A DNA stretch of 64,000 nt, taken from assembly GCF_041435335.1 (NCBI RefSeq), contig NZ_CP108430.1, positions 2,046,001 through 2,110,000 of the forward strand, written 5' to 3'. This DNA is from Streptomyces sp. NBC_01283. GTDB taxonomy: Bacteria; Actinomycetota; Actinomycetes; Streptomycetales; Streptomycetaceae. Below the pieces are notes generated by a model that was not told where the DNA came from, did not search any database, and saw only the letters and a list, made by a program, of their open reading frames with translations. Positions 26,593 through 33,673 of this stretch are shown one piece after another (within the stretch, counting starts at the first letter, position 1; each line of letters begins with the position of its first letter). A program made the translations under genes and the position numbers.

Positions 26593-27418
26593 ACTGTTCC
26601 TCCACGGCGGCCGATGCGATCGTCGTGACCGCCTTGAACGTACGAATGCCCTCGTACATGGTGTCGCTGGTGTACGCGATCTTCCGCTCGCCGGTGCGCC
26701 GCACGCCCGGCACCACGGTGGACGCCATGGACAGATGCTCGGCGTCGAATTCGAGCTCGACGGTGAACGGGCCGCCCCGGACCGGTTCGTGCCGCACGGC
26801 GAGCCGCGCCGCCTCCTTGGCGGCGGCCCGGATGTCGGAGGCGGTCCGCCGCGGGGTGCGGCAGACCGCCGCGTACCGCGACACGTGGTCCTTGACGGCG
26901 ACCTTCAGCGCGCCGGGCGCGTAGCCGAGCGCGTCCTCGCAGGCCAGGTCGTCGCCGGTGACGAGGACCACGGGCACCCCGTACTCGGCGACGACGTGGG
27001 AGTTGAGCAGCCCCTCGCTCGCGCGGTCGCCGTTGACCCACACGCCGGTGATCGAGTTGGCGAGGTAGGTGTGCGCGAGCACACCCTCCATGCCGGCGCC
27101 CGCGTGGTAACCGATGAACGCGATGCCGTCCACGTCGTCGTGCTGGACGCCCTCGACCATGGAGAGGGACTTGTGCCGACCGGTGAGCATCTCGGCCCGC
27201 TCGTCGAGGTCCTCCAGGAGCAGATTGCGCATGGTCCAGTGGGCTTCGTTGATGAGCACCTCGTCGGCGCCCCCGTCGAAGAAGCCGAGCACGGCGGCGT
27301 TCACGTCCGAGGTGAACATCGAACGGCATCGCTCCCACTGCGGCGTACCGGGCAGCACGTCAGCGGGCCAGGTGACACCCGTGGCCCCCTCCATGTCTGC
27401 GCTGATCAGGATCTTCAT
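26585..27418 (-). CDS. M55-family D-aminopeptidase (DppA-like)
   Basis: 277 residues of metallopeptidase family M55. It has MKILISADMEGATGVTWPAD (Asp, Glu ligands), ADEVLINEAHWTMRNLLLED (His), GIAFIGYHAGAGMEGVLAHT (two His) and TGDDLACEDAL. Bacillus DppA removes N-terminal D-amino acids from short peptides, as a zinc-dependent decamer. The start is 6 bases after the MFS stop codon and the gene overlaps the M20 gene, so it sits inside one transcript with the exporter. The natural substrate may be murein peptides or D-amino-acid-containing antibiotics. Confidence 0.9.
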   Translation of the reverse strand: MKILISADMEGATGVTWPADVLPGTPQWERCRSMFTSDVNAAVLGFFDGGADEVLINEAHWTMRNLLLEDLDERAEMLTGRHKSLSMVEGVQHDDVDGIAFIGYHAGAGMEGVLAHTYLANSITGVWVNGDRASEGLLNSHVVAEYGVPVVLVTGDDLACEDALGYAPGALKVAVKDHVSRYAAVCRTPRRTASDIRAAAKEAARLAVRHEPVRGGPFTVELEFDAEHLSMASTVVPGVRRTGERKIAYTSDTMYEGIRTFKAVTTIASAAVEEQYG

Positions 27419-27424
27419 GCCGCC

Positions 27425-28924
27425 TCACGCTACGCGTTCACCAACTCCTGGACCAGGTCCGTCGGCGACCGCGTCGCGCGTCGCGTACGGACGAGGAGTA
27501 CGTGTCCCGCCGGACCCCGAGCGGAGTCCGAAGGCGCTGATCAGCGCGGCGAGCAGGGCCGCGGCGAGCGGGACCCAGAGGGCCGCGCGATAGCCGTCGA
27601 GCAGCGCGGCGGGTGAACTCGCCGTGGTGGCACGGACGTTGACGAAGGTGACCGCGGAGAGACCAAGGGCGGCACCGAACTGGAAAGCGGTGTAGAGCAG
27701 CCCTCCGGCCAGGCCCTGCTCCTCCTCCTTGACGCCCTCGGTGGCGACGATGGTGAGCGGGCCGTAGGTGAGGGCGAAGGCGAGGCCGAGGATGATCAGG
27801 GCGGGGAACATCGCCGGGTACGACCAGTCGGCGCCGACCGGCAGGAACAGGGCGTAGGACAGCGCGGCGAGCAGCAGGCCGCCGAAGATCACCCGCGGGT
27901 TGCCGAAGCGTTCGACCAGTCTGGGGGTGAGGGTGGGCGAGAGCACCGCGTCGGCACCGACGACGATCAGCGCGAGGCTGGTCTGGAGGGTGGACCAGTC
28001 GCGCAGTTCCTGGAGGTAGAGGACGACCAGGAACTGGAACCCGAAGAAGCCGCCCGCGAAGAACAGACCCGCGAGGTTGGCGCGGACCAGGGCGCCGCTG
28101 CGGAAGATCCCCAGGCGGACGAGCGGGGCGGCCGAGCGGCGCTCGACGGCGACGAAGACGGCGATGAGGGCCAGACCCGCGGCGATGATGCCGGCCGTGA
28201 CGGCGGCGCTCGCGTGGGATGCGCGCTCCACGCCGAGGACGAGCAGCACGATCGCCGCGGTGACGGTGAGGGCGCCCAGCAGGTCGACGCGTTGCCCGGT
28301 GCGCTCGGGCCGCGGCGACCTGGGGACGAAGGCGAGCGCGGCGGCCAGGATCAGGGCGGAGAGCACCACGGGCACGAAGAACACCCAGCGCCAGCCGATG
28401 CCGGTGAGCAGACCGCCGACGACCAGGCCGATGGAGAAGCCGCCCGCGGCGGTGCCGGAGTAGAAGAGCAGCGCCTTGTTGCGGCGCGGGCCCTCCTCGA
28501 AGCCGGTGGTGATGATGGAGAGGCCCGCGGGGGTCATGAAGGCCGCGGCGACGCCCGTGACGAAGCGGGCGACGATCAGTGTCCAGCCCTCGGTGGCGAA
28601 GCCGCCGAGACCGGAGAAGACCAGGAAGACGGAGAGCCAGAGGACGAACATCTGGCGGCGTCCGAAGAGGTCGGCCGCACGGCCGCCGAGCAGCATGAAG
28701 CCGCCGTATCCGAGGACGTAGGCGCTCATGACCCACTGCAGGGACCCGGTGGACAGGCCCAGATCGGCGCGGATGGACGGCAGGGCGATGTTGAGCATGG
28801 CGACGTCGATGCCTTCGAGGAAGATCGCGCCGCACAGGACGAGCAGGACGCCCCGCTCCCGGGGTGTAAAGGTGACCGGGGAGGCGCTGGGCGCCCCGGC
28901 TGATGACTCTCTTCGCGTACTCAC
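27425..28924 (-). CDS. MFS transporter, DHA2 (drug:H+ antiporter) family
   Basis: 499 residues with about 14 membrane segments. It has the MFS loop GGRAADLFGRRQMFVLWLSV between segments 2 and 3, and the antiporter motif-C-like stretch GTAAGGFSIGLVVGGLLTGI in segment 5. The N-terminus is short and Ser/Pro-rich (VSTRRESSAGAPSASPVTFT). Expected to export a drug or metabolite by proton antiport. The GTG at 28924 follows GGAG by 7 bases and is better supported than an ORF start at 28942. It is divergent from a LysR gene, and its stop lies 6 bases before the D-aminopeptidase start. Confidence 0.88.
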   Translation of the reverse strand: MSTRRESSAGAPSASPVTFTPRERGVLLVLCGAIFLEGIDVAMLNIALPSIRADLGLSTGSLQWVMSAYVLGYGGFMLLGGRAADLFGRRQMFVLWLSVFLVFSGLGGFATEGWTLIVARFVTGVAAAFMTPAGLSIITTGFEEGPRRNKALLFYSGTAAGGFSIGLVVGGLLTGIGWRWVFFVPVVLSALILAAALAFVPRSPRPERTGQRVDLLGALTVTAAIVLLVLGVERASHASAAVTAGIIAAGLALIAVFVAVERRSAAPLVRLGIFRSGALVRANLAGLFFAGGFFGFQFLVVLYLQELRDWSTLQTSLALIVVGADAVLSPTLTPRLVERFGNPRVIFGGLLLAALSYALFLPVGADWSYPAMFPALIILGLAFALTYGPLTIVATEGVKEEEQGLAGGLLYTAFQFGAALGLSAVTFVNVRATTASSPAALLDGYRAALWVPLAAALLAALISAFGLRSGSGGTRTPRPYATRDAVADGPGPGVGERVA

Positions 28925-29018
28925 GTCGGTTCTCCGCCACATCGTCGCTGGTGCCGGGGTTTTCCCGGCTCACTCACCCTCGATCAGGGCGCAGGGCCGG
29001 AACAACGGCGAAGAACAC

Positions 29019-29028
29019 AACGTTCGTT
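29019..29028. promoter_or_regulatory. Small palindrome in the LysR/MFS divergent promoter
   Basis: AACGTTCGTT (AACG-TT-CGTT) in the 143-base gap between the two starts. It may be part of the LysR binding site; LysR sites are usually longer, with T-N11-A, so this is only a pointer. Confidence 0.25.
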
Positions 29029-29067
29029 CAGTCGGGCTTACCGATCCGAGCTGCCTGGGGGACGCCG

Positions 29068-30006
29068 ATGGAACGCGATGAAGTGGAGTGCTTCCTGCTC
29101 CTCGCCGAGGAGCTGCACTTCGGCAGGACGGCCGAACGCATGCGGCTGTCGCGCGCCCGGGTGAGCCAGCTGATCCAGCGCACCGAACGCCGCGTCGGCG
29201 CACCGCTGTTCGTGCGCACGAGCCGTCGCGTCGGGCTGACCGCGATCGGCCGCCGGCTCCGCGCCGACCTGGAACCGCACCACCGGGCCATCGACGCGGC
29301 CGTCGAGCGGGCCGCGGCCACCGCGCGCGGCATCGACAGCGTGCTGCACGTCGGCTTCGCCAATCCGCTGGCCGGCGAGATCGTGATGAGGGCGACGGAG
29401 GTGCTGCGCGTGAGCCATCCGGGGCTCGCGGTGGAGATCTGCGAGGTGCCGCTCGGCGATCCGTACGGGCAGTTGCGCAAGGGCGAATTCGACGTGCAGC
29501 TCACGGAGTTGCCGGTGCGCGAGGATGACCTGGGCGGCGGTCCCGCGCTGATCGCTGAGGAACGCGTCCTGGCGATCGCCTCCGCGCATCCGCTGGCCGC
29601 ACGGGACTCGGTGTCGCTGGAGGACCTGGCCGACGTGCCGCTCCTGACGATCGAGGGCGAGGTGCCCGACTACTGGCTCGAACACCACGTCCCCGCGCGC
29701 ACACCGTCCGGCAGGGCGATCGGCCGCGGGCCCGGGGTCACCAACATGCAGGAGGCGCTGATGCTGGCCGCGGGCGGCAAGGGCGCGTTCCTCGCTCCCG
29801 CGCACACGGGCACGTACTTCGCCCGGCCAGGAGTCGCGTACGTGCCCTTCACCGATGCCGAGCCGGTCGGGTACGGCCTGGTGTGGCGGGCCGGCCACGG
29901 CACGGGGGCGGTCGCGGCGTTCGCGAGGACCGCCCGCGAGGTGGCCCGTGACGTGACGCAGGGGGATCCCCGGAGCGTGGCGGGGGCCGTCAGCGCGGCG
30001 GGCTGA
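29068..30006 (+). CDS. LysR-family transcriptional regulator
   Basis: 312 residues. The N-terminal winged helix is canonical: MERDEVECFLLLAEELHFGR, then RMRLSRARVSQLIQRTERRV and GAPLFVRTSRRVGLTAIGRR. The type 2 periplasmic-binding-like effector domain follows (VLHVGFANPLAGEIVMRATE and HPGLAVEICEVPLGDPYGQL). It is transcribed divergently from the MFS-peptidase group, the normal arrangement for a LysR regulator and its target. The 3' end overlaps the end of the convergent TDT-family gene by 17 bases. Inducer unknown. Confidence 0.9.
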   Translation: MERDEVECFLLLAEELHFGRTAERMRLSRARVSQLIQRTERRVGAPLFVRTSRRVGLTAIGRRLRADLEPHHRAIDAAVERAAATARGIDSVLHVGFANPLAGEIVMRATEVLRVSHPGLAVEICEVPLGDPYGQLRKGEFDVQLTELPVREDDLGGGPALIAEERVLAIASAHPLAARDSVSLEDLADVPLLTIEGEVPDYWLEHHVPARTPSGRAIGRGPGVTNMQEALMLAAGGKGAFLAPAHTGTYFARPGVAYVPFTDAEPVGYGLVWRAGHGTGAVAAFARTAREVARDVTQGDPRSVAGAVSAAG

Positions 30007-31051
30007 GGTCCGCGGGGGCGGTCGGGGTCCGCGCGTCGTCGCGCGCCGATCGGAACGCGCCGACCGCGACCACCGCCCAGACCGCGAGCGCGGGCCAGAG
30101 CAGTACCTTCCCGCAGGTCCAGAGCGCCGGAACGTCCGCGGCCGTGGCGGTGGAGAGCGCGGCGACGGCGGTCATGCCGAGGGGGAAGACGGTGGCCCAG
30201 CGGCGGACGTCGTGGTGGAGGCGTGGCCACCGCAGTTCGCAGCCGACGAGTACGACATACCAGGCGAAGGCGATGCCGAGCGCGACGAGGGTGACGATCC
30301 GCAGGACGTCGTGCGCCGGGGTCGCCCACCGCAGCGGGCCGTCCGGCACGGCGGCGGCGACCAGCTTCGATCCGGCGAGGGCGGAGATGGCCATGGCACC
30401 GGCGATGATCCAGTGGTCGCCCCGGCCGGTGGCGAGCTGCCGGAAGTCGAAGCGGAGCAGCACCACGCCGTACAGGACGAGGCCGATGGCGAAGAGGGCA
30501 AGGGCGGGCCACATCAGCCACGCCTGCCGGTCGGCGGTGGCGACGGTCGCGGCGAGGACGACGATCGCCTGGGTGGCCACGCACACCAGATAGGCGGCGC
30601 CCGGCACCTTGCTCTGCCAGTGGCGGATGACGTGGGACATCAGCGGCGGCCAGAGCAGCGCGCTGAGGCAGAGCAGGGCGATGGAGACGGGCTGGTGCCC
30701 GAGCAGGGAGAGCCGGGTGCCCAGTACCGCCGTGGCGGCGACGGCGGTCAGCGCGGGCGGGGTGTCGATCTCGCGGCGCCAGCGGTCCCGTTCGGTCAGC
30801 AGATGCCGGGCGAAGACAGCGGCCAGGAACAGCCAGACCAGCAGCGCCACCACGAGCAGCGCCAGTGACGCCCACTCCACGCCGAGCAGGTGCAGTCCGA
30901 CGGAGAGCACGGCGGTGGCCATGACCGCGGCTCCCGCGGCGGGCGGCAGTCCGTCGGCGCGGTTCATCCGGTCCGCCCAGTACATCCGGTCCGCCCGGTT
31001 CATCCGGCCCGTCCGGCGCCGGCCGCGGCTGTCGGCTGCGTCCCTCGGCAT
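29990..31051 (-). CDS. TDT-family (TehA/malate-type) membrane transporter
   Basis: 353 residues from the ATG at 31051, with about ten membrane segments in the pattern of the tellurite-resistance/dicarboxylate transporter family. Examples are AVMATAVLSVGLHLLGVEWA, LTAVAATAVLGTRLSLLGHQ, HWIIAGAMAISALAGSKLVA and FPLGMTAVAALSTATAADVP, the last being conserved in TDT proteins. Members are anion channels or exporters. The N-terminus before the first helix is a six-residue tandem repeat (MNRADR-MYWADR-MNRADG) that offers further in-frame ATGs at 31003, 30985 and 30967, so the true start is unclear. A TTG at 31210 seems too far upstream. Confidence 0.72.
   Translation of the reverse strand: MPRDAADSRGRRRTGRMNRADRMYWADRMNRADGLPPAAGAAVMATAVLSVGLHLLGVEWASLALLVVALLVWLFLAAVFARHLLTERDRWRREIDTPPALTAVAATAVLGTRLSLLGHQPVSIALLCLSALLWPPLMSHVIRHWQSKVPGAAYLVCVATQAIVVLAATVATADRQAWLMWPALALFAIGLVLYGVVLLRFDFRQLATGRGDHWIIAGAMAISALAGSKLVAAAVPDGPLRWATPAHDVLRIVTLVALGIAFAWYVVLVGCELRWPRLHHDVRRWATVFPLGMTAVAALSTATAADVPALWTCGKVLLWPALAVWAVVAVGAFRSARDDARTPTAPADLSPPR
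30965..31018 (-). repeat. 18-base tandem repeat, three units, in the TDT gene start region
   Basis: Units at 30965-30982 and 30983-31000 are nearly identical (both open CATCCGGTCCGCCC); the third (31001-31018) is degenerate. Each unit carries an in-frame ATG on the minus strand. Confidence 0.7.
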
Positions 31052-31204
31052 GGCGCGGCTCCAGCGGCTCCAGCGGGTCCATCGGCGTACGGGTTCCCGC
31101 CCGTGATCCTGACACGGGCGGGGGCTCGCGGCATGTCGGCAGGAGCTCGGGGCGGCGGGAGCCGCGGGTCGACAGGAGCTGCGGCAGGTGCCTTGCGGAG
31201 CTCT

Positions 31205-31252
31205 GTTCAACGGTCGTAGAGTTCAACACCGGACGAGTTCAATGTGCGTTGA
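31205..31252 (+). repeat. Three GTTCAA repeats at a strict 16-base period
   Basis: GTTCAA occurs at 31205, 31221 and 31237, and each 16-base unit also ends in GA (GTTCAA-N8-GA). They lie just before the truncated radical-SAM gene (ATG 31258). The last unit forms TTCA-ATGTGCGT-TGAC, one base from the TTCA-N8-TGAA operator found in four nearby promoters. Confidence 0.5.
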
Positions 31253-31257
31253 CTTTG

Positions 31258-31830
31258 ATGTTCGTCCGCCCCCGCGGCGCCCCCTACGACCAGGAGAGGC
31301 AGGGCTCGCTCGCGCGACAGATCCCCTTCCAGATGAACGACGGCGGCCTCGTCGCTCTCCTGCCGGACGGGCACGTCGAGTTCCTGGCGGCGCCCGCCAG
31401 GGAGATGATCCTGCGTCACAACGCGGGAAGCCCCGTCTCCTCGACCGAGTTGATGAGCCACGTACTCACCGATCCACTGGTGGAGCTTGAGCGGTTCCAT
31501 CCGTCCGCGCCCGCCATCGCGTTCGTGGAGACCACCAATCTCTGCAACCTGCGCTGCCGGCGCTGCTACGCGGACTCCGCGCTCAAGCGGCCCGACGAGA
31601 TATCCACCCCGCGGATCAAGCGGCTTCTGGACGACTTCGCCGACATGGGCGTGCTCCAGGTGTTTCTGACGGGGGGTGAGATCTTCTCGCACCGGGACGC
31701 GGGGGAGATCATCCGGCATGCGCGCAGGAAGCCGTTCAGCACGCAGATCTTCACCAACGGGCTACTCAGCACCGAGGAGCGGCTCGCCGAGATCCCGGCG
31801 GGCCAGTCGTTCTTCATCAGCTTCGACACC
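31258..31830 (+). pseudogene. Radical SAM enzyme, C-terminally truncated
   Basis: About 190 residues of a radical SAM protein. A PqqD-like N-terminal stretch (LVALLPDGHVEFLAAPAREM) is followed by the iron-sulfur site ETTNLCNLRCRRCYADSALK (CxxxCxxC) and the early barrel strands with GVLQVFLTGGEIFSHRD and STQIFTNGLLS. After SFFISFDT the sequence turns into Pro/His/Arg-rich text and the frame stops at 32031 with no further SAM-domain strands. Full enzymes of this type have a complete barrel and often a SPASM domain, many of them acting on peptides. The 3' part has been replaced by a TetR remnant in another frame. The N-terminal domain call is tentative. Confidence 0.72.
31787..31803 (+). repeat. 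17-base direct repeat, copy 1 (in the radical-SAM remnant)
   Basis: CCGAGATCCCGGCGGGC; an identical copy is at 31861-31877. It encodes EIPAG here in frame 1. Confidence 0.7.
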
Positions 31831-32231
31831 CGCCCGCCAAGCCCCCACCACCGCGTCCCCCCGAGATCCCGGCGGGCATCGACGACGACCTGCCGACCCG
31901 CCTCGCCCGCAGCTACCTGCCCCTGTGGGAGCCCGGCGACGAGGAGTCACCGCTGGTCGAGGTCCACCGCATCGCGCTCTCCGACCGGGACGCGTCCGCG
32001 GTCCTGCGCACGTGCGTATCGGAGTCACTGAACGGCCAGGTCGACCACCTGCCGCCCGGCCCCGACGCGGATCTGCGGACCGCGCTCTTCGGCGCCCACC
32101 TCGGCGGTACCGCGATCGTCCGGCACCTGATCGGCGTCGAGGTGGTCGCCGCCGCCGACCTCGAAACGGTGATCGAAACGATCGCCCCCGCGCTGCGCCA
32201 GACCCTGATCGGACCCGCCAACCCCCGGTGA
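31831..32231 (+). pseudogene. TetR-family regulator remnant (effector domain only)
   Basis: In frame 3, the sequence from about 31831 to the TGA at 32229-32231 reads as a TetR C-terminal domain: PPEIPAGIDDDLPTRLARSY, LPLWEPGDEESPLVEVHRIA, then ALFGAHLGGTAIVRHLIGVE and AADLETVIETIAPALRQTL. This matches the usual TetR ending (…LPRRLVRLYL.LWE…LVG.AVARYVL…). The DNA-binding helix-turn-helix is absent: the frame before it runs straight into the truncated radical-SAM gene, and I find no start codon or ribosome-binding site for it. It is therefore a decayed gene. The neighbouring intact TetR gene at 32394 is not its missing half, because it has its own C-terminal domain. Confidence 0.7.
31861..31877 (+). 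repeat. 17-base direct repeat, copy 2 (in the TetR remnant)
   Basis: CCGAGATCCCGGCGGGC, identical to 31787-31803, 74 bases away and in a different reading frame. The pair flanks the radical-SAM/TetR junction. Confidence 0.7.
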
Positions 32232-32340
32232 CCGCACCGGCAACAGGCACCAACGGCCGGGTGACCGGCGCGGGGCGCGGCTCCGCGCCAAGATCCACGC
32301 ACGAGTCTGGAAGTCCTCGGATAGCGCCTGTTAGGATGTT

Positions 32341-32356
32341 TTCACTACGCAATGAA
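32341..32356. promoter_or_regulatory. TTCA-N8-TGAA operator before tetR (32394)
   Basis: TTCACTACGCAATGAA, directly downstream of a possible -10 (TAGGAT at 32332-32337; -35 TGGAAG at 32308, spacer 18). The ATG of the TetR gene is 38 bases on. Same palindrome as at 35463, 36341 and 36516. Confidence 0.65.
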
Positions 32357-32393
32357 TTACCCACTCTGACACCCCCCGAAGTGCAGTGATTCC

Positions 32394-33116
32394 ATGACGC
32401 CCAGGCGCACGGACGGACCTTCGACGTCCGCCCGAAAGTCCCCCTCCCCCCAGAAGCCGCCCGCCGGGAAGAAGCCGAGGCCGTTGCGCGCACGCAGTGG
32501 CCGCCGGTCCGGCGACAGCGGCACGCGCGAGCAGATCCTCGTCGCGGCGCTCCACCTTTTCGCGGACCGCGGCTACACGAGCACGACCATCCGCTCCATC
32601 GCCGAGGCAGCACAGGTGGACCCGGCACTGGTGCACCACTTCTTCAACAACAAGGAGGGGGTGTTCCGCGCGGCGGTCGAGTCGCAGCTGAGCGTCTCCG
32701 CCGCCTTCGACGAATTCGACGCGCCCCAGCCCGACGGTTCGGCCAGGACCGCCGCATGGCTGGCCCGGACGTACCTGAACTTCTGGGAGCACGAAGAGAC
32801 CCGCTATGCGATGACCGCCATCTACCGCGCCGGCCTCGCCGACAGCGCCACCTCGGACCTGCTGCGGGACCGGATCGAGACCAGCATCGAGAACTGGGCC
32901 GGACAGATGGTCTTCAAGGACCACCCGGACGCGTCCATCGTCTCGGCCCTCGCCTCGTCCCACCTGGCGGGCGTGGCCATCGTGCGCTACGTGCTCAAGG
33001 TCGAGCCGCTGGCCTCGATGGACTTCGAGGACATCATCCGCTGGGTGACGCCCACCCTGAACCTGCGGCTCGCCTCCCTGGACCTCCCGGACGCCCCTTC
33101 GGAGGACCAGGACTGA
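32394..33116 (+). CDS. TetR-family transcriptional regulator
   Basis: 240 residues. After a long basic Ser/Pro/Lys-rich N-terminus (about 1-40), the helix-turn-helix domain reads GTREQILVAALHLFADRGYT, then STTIRSIAEAAQVDPALVHH and FFNNKEGVFRAAV. The C-terminal domain (WLARTYLNFWEHEETRYAMT … SSHLAGVAIVRYVLKVEPLA) is the common TetR effector fold. Its own promoter carries a TTCA-N8-TGAA palindrome between -10 and start, suggesting autoregulation. The ATG at 32394 lacks a strong ribosome-binding site. A strong terminator follows at 33170. Confidence 0.88.
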   Translation: MTPRRTDGPSTSARKSPSPQKPPAGKKPRPLRARSGRRSGDSGTREQILVAALHLFADRGYTSTTIRSIAEAAQVDPALVHHFFNNKEGVFRAAVESQLSVSAAFDEFDAPQPDGSARTAAWLARTYLNFWEHEETRYAMTAIYRAGLADSATSDLLRDRIETSIENWAGQMVFKDHPDASIVSALASSHLAGVAIVRYVLKVEPLASMDFEDIIRWVTPTLNLRLASLDLPDAPSEDQD

Positions 33117-33169
33117 CCAGCTCCGTACGGACGACCAGGACCGACGGCTCCGTACGGACGTGAACACGA

Positions 33170-33204
33170 AGGCCGGGGAACCCTCGATCAGGGTTCCCCG
33201 GCCT
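33170..33204. terminator. Hairpin terminator after tetR
   Basis: 15-base perfect stem (AGGCCGGGGAACCCT / AGGGTTCCCCGGCCT) with loop CGATC, 54 bases after the TetR stop. A second inverted pair, GTCAACTG at 33205-33212 and CAGTTGAC at 33228-33235, follows directly. It can also end the leftward DMT remnant. Confidence 0.8.
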
Positions 33205-33245
33205 GTCAACTGTCGCGCCCCCGAAGGCAGTTGACGTCTGTCGCG

Positions 33246-33567
33246 TCAGGCCCGCCAGGTGATCTTCGAGGCGACCGGCCCACTGGGCCGAGGTCATCCT
33301 CGTACGCGAGACGGCGGCGGACAGGAGGGGCGCGGCGACGAGCGTGAGGACGCCGAGGGTCTGGACGGTGATGAGCGGTCCGTGCCGCAGCGCCCCCACG
33401 TGGAGCGCCGCGCCGGACAGGTTGAACAGGACGGAGGCCCACCAGGCCCCCGTACGGAAGAGACCACCGGTCCCCCGCGCCGCCACCCGCCGCTGCACGA
33501 CGGCAGCGGCGGCGTAGGCGAGGGCCGAGACGATGCCGAGCGACAGAACCGGCACGACGGTGTCCAC
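33246..33567 (-). pseudogene. DMT/EamA-type transporter, truncated
   Basis: The first about 95 residues form a normal DMT N-terminus with three membrane segments: MDTVVPVLSLGIVSALAYAA, then RTGAWWASVLFNLSGAALHV and TVQTLGVLTLVAAPLLSAAV. After SRTRMTSAQWAG the hydrophobic pattern stops, although such transporters usually have about ten segments and 280-300 residues. The same frame runs on antisense through the tetR gene without coding character. A neighbouring frame instead reads ...VASKITWRA and stops at 33246, which may be the 3' end of an unrelated gene fused at a deletion point. I mark it as a broken gene; a short functional protein is unlikely. Confidence 0.6.
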
Positions 33568-33636
33568 CGCGGCTTCCTTTCGCAGACGGGGAACCGGACC
33601 CGGACCGGTGGCGCGGGGTCTCCCCCGGCCCCCGAT

Positions 33637-33660
33637 CCGGTTCCGGTTCCGGTTCCGGTT
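33637..33660. repeat. Hexamer tandem repeat (CCGGTT)4
   Basis: Four perfect copies of CCGGTT in the 100-base gap between the exporter stop and the DMT remnant start. Function unknown. Confidence 0.7.
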
Positions 33661-33673
33661 CCTCAGGGTGGTG

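Noticed and set aside
31205..31252. PhoP (PHO) box
   Set aside because: PHO boxes are 11-base repeats of GTTCACC; these repeats are GTTCAA with a 16-base period.
32731..33116. Extension of the DMT remnant frame antisense through tetR (33034-33245)
   Set aside because: The translation past 33246 is Pro/Gly/Arg-rich and opposite a well-supported TetR gene and its terminator.
33637..33660. CRISPR-like or attachment-site repeat
   Set aside because: It is a simple hexamer repeat without spacers; no cas or integrase gene is present.
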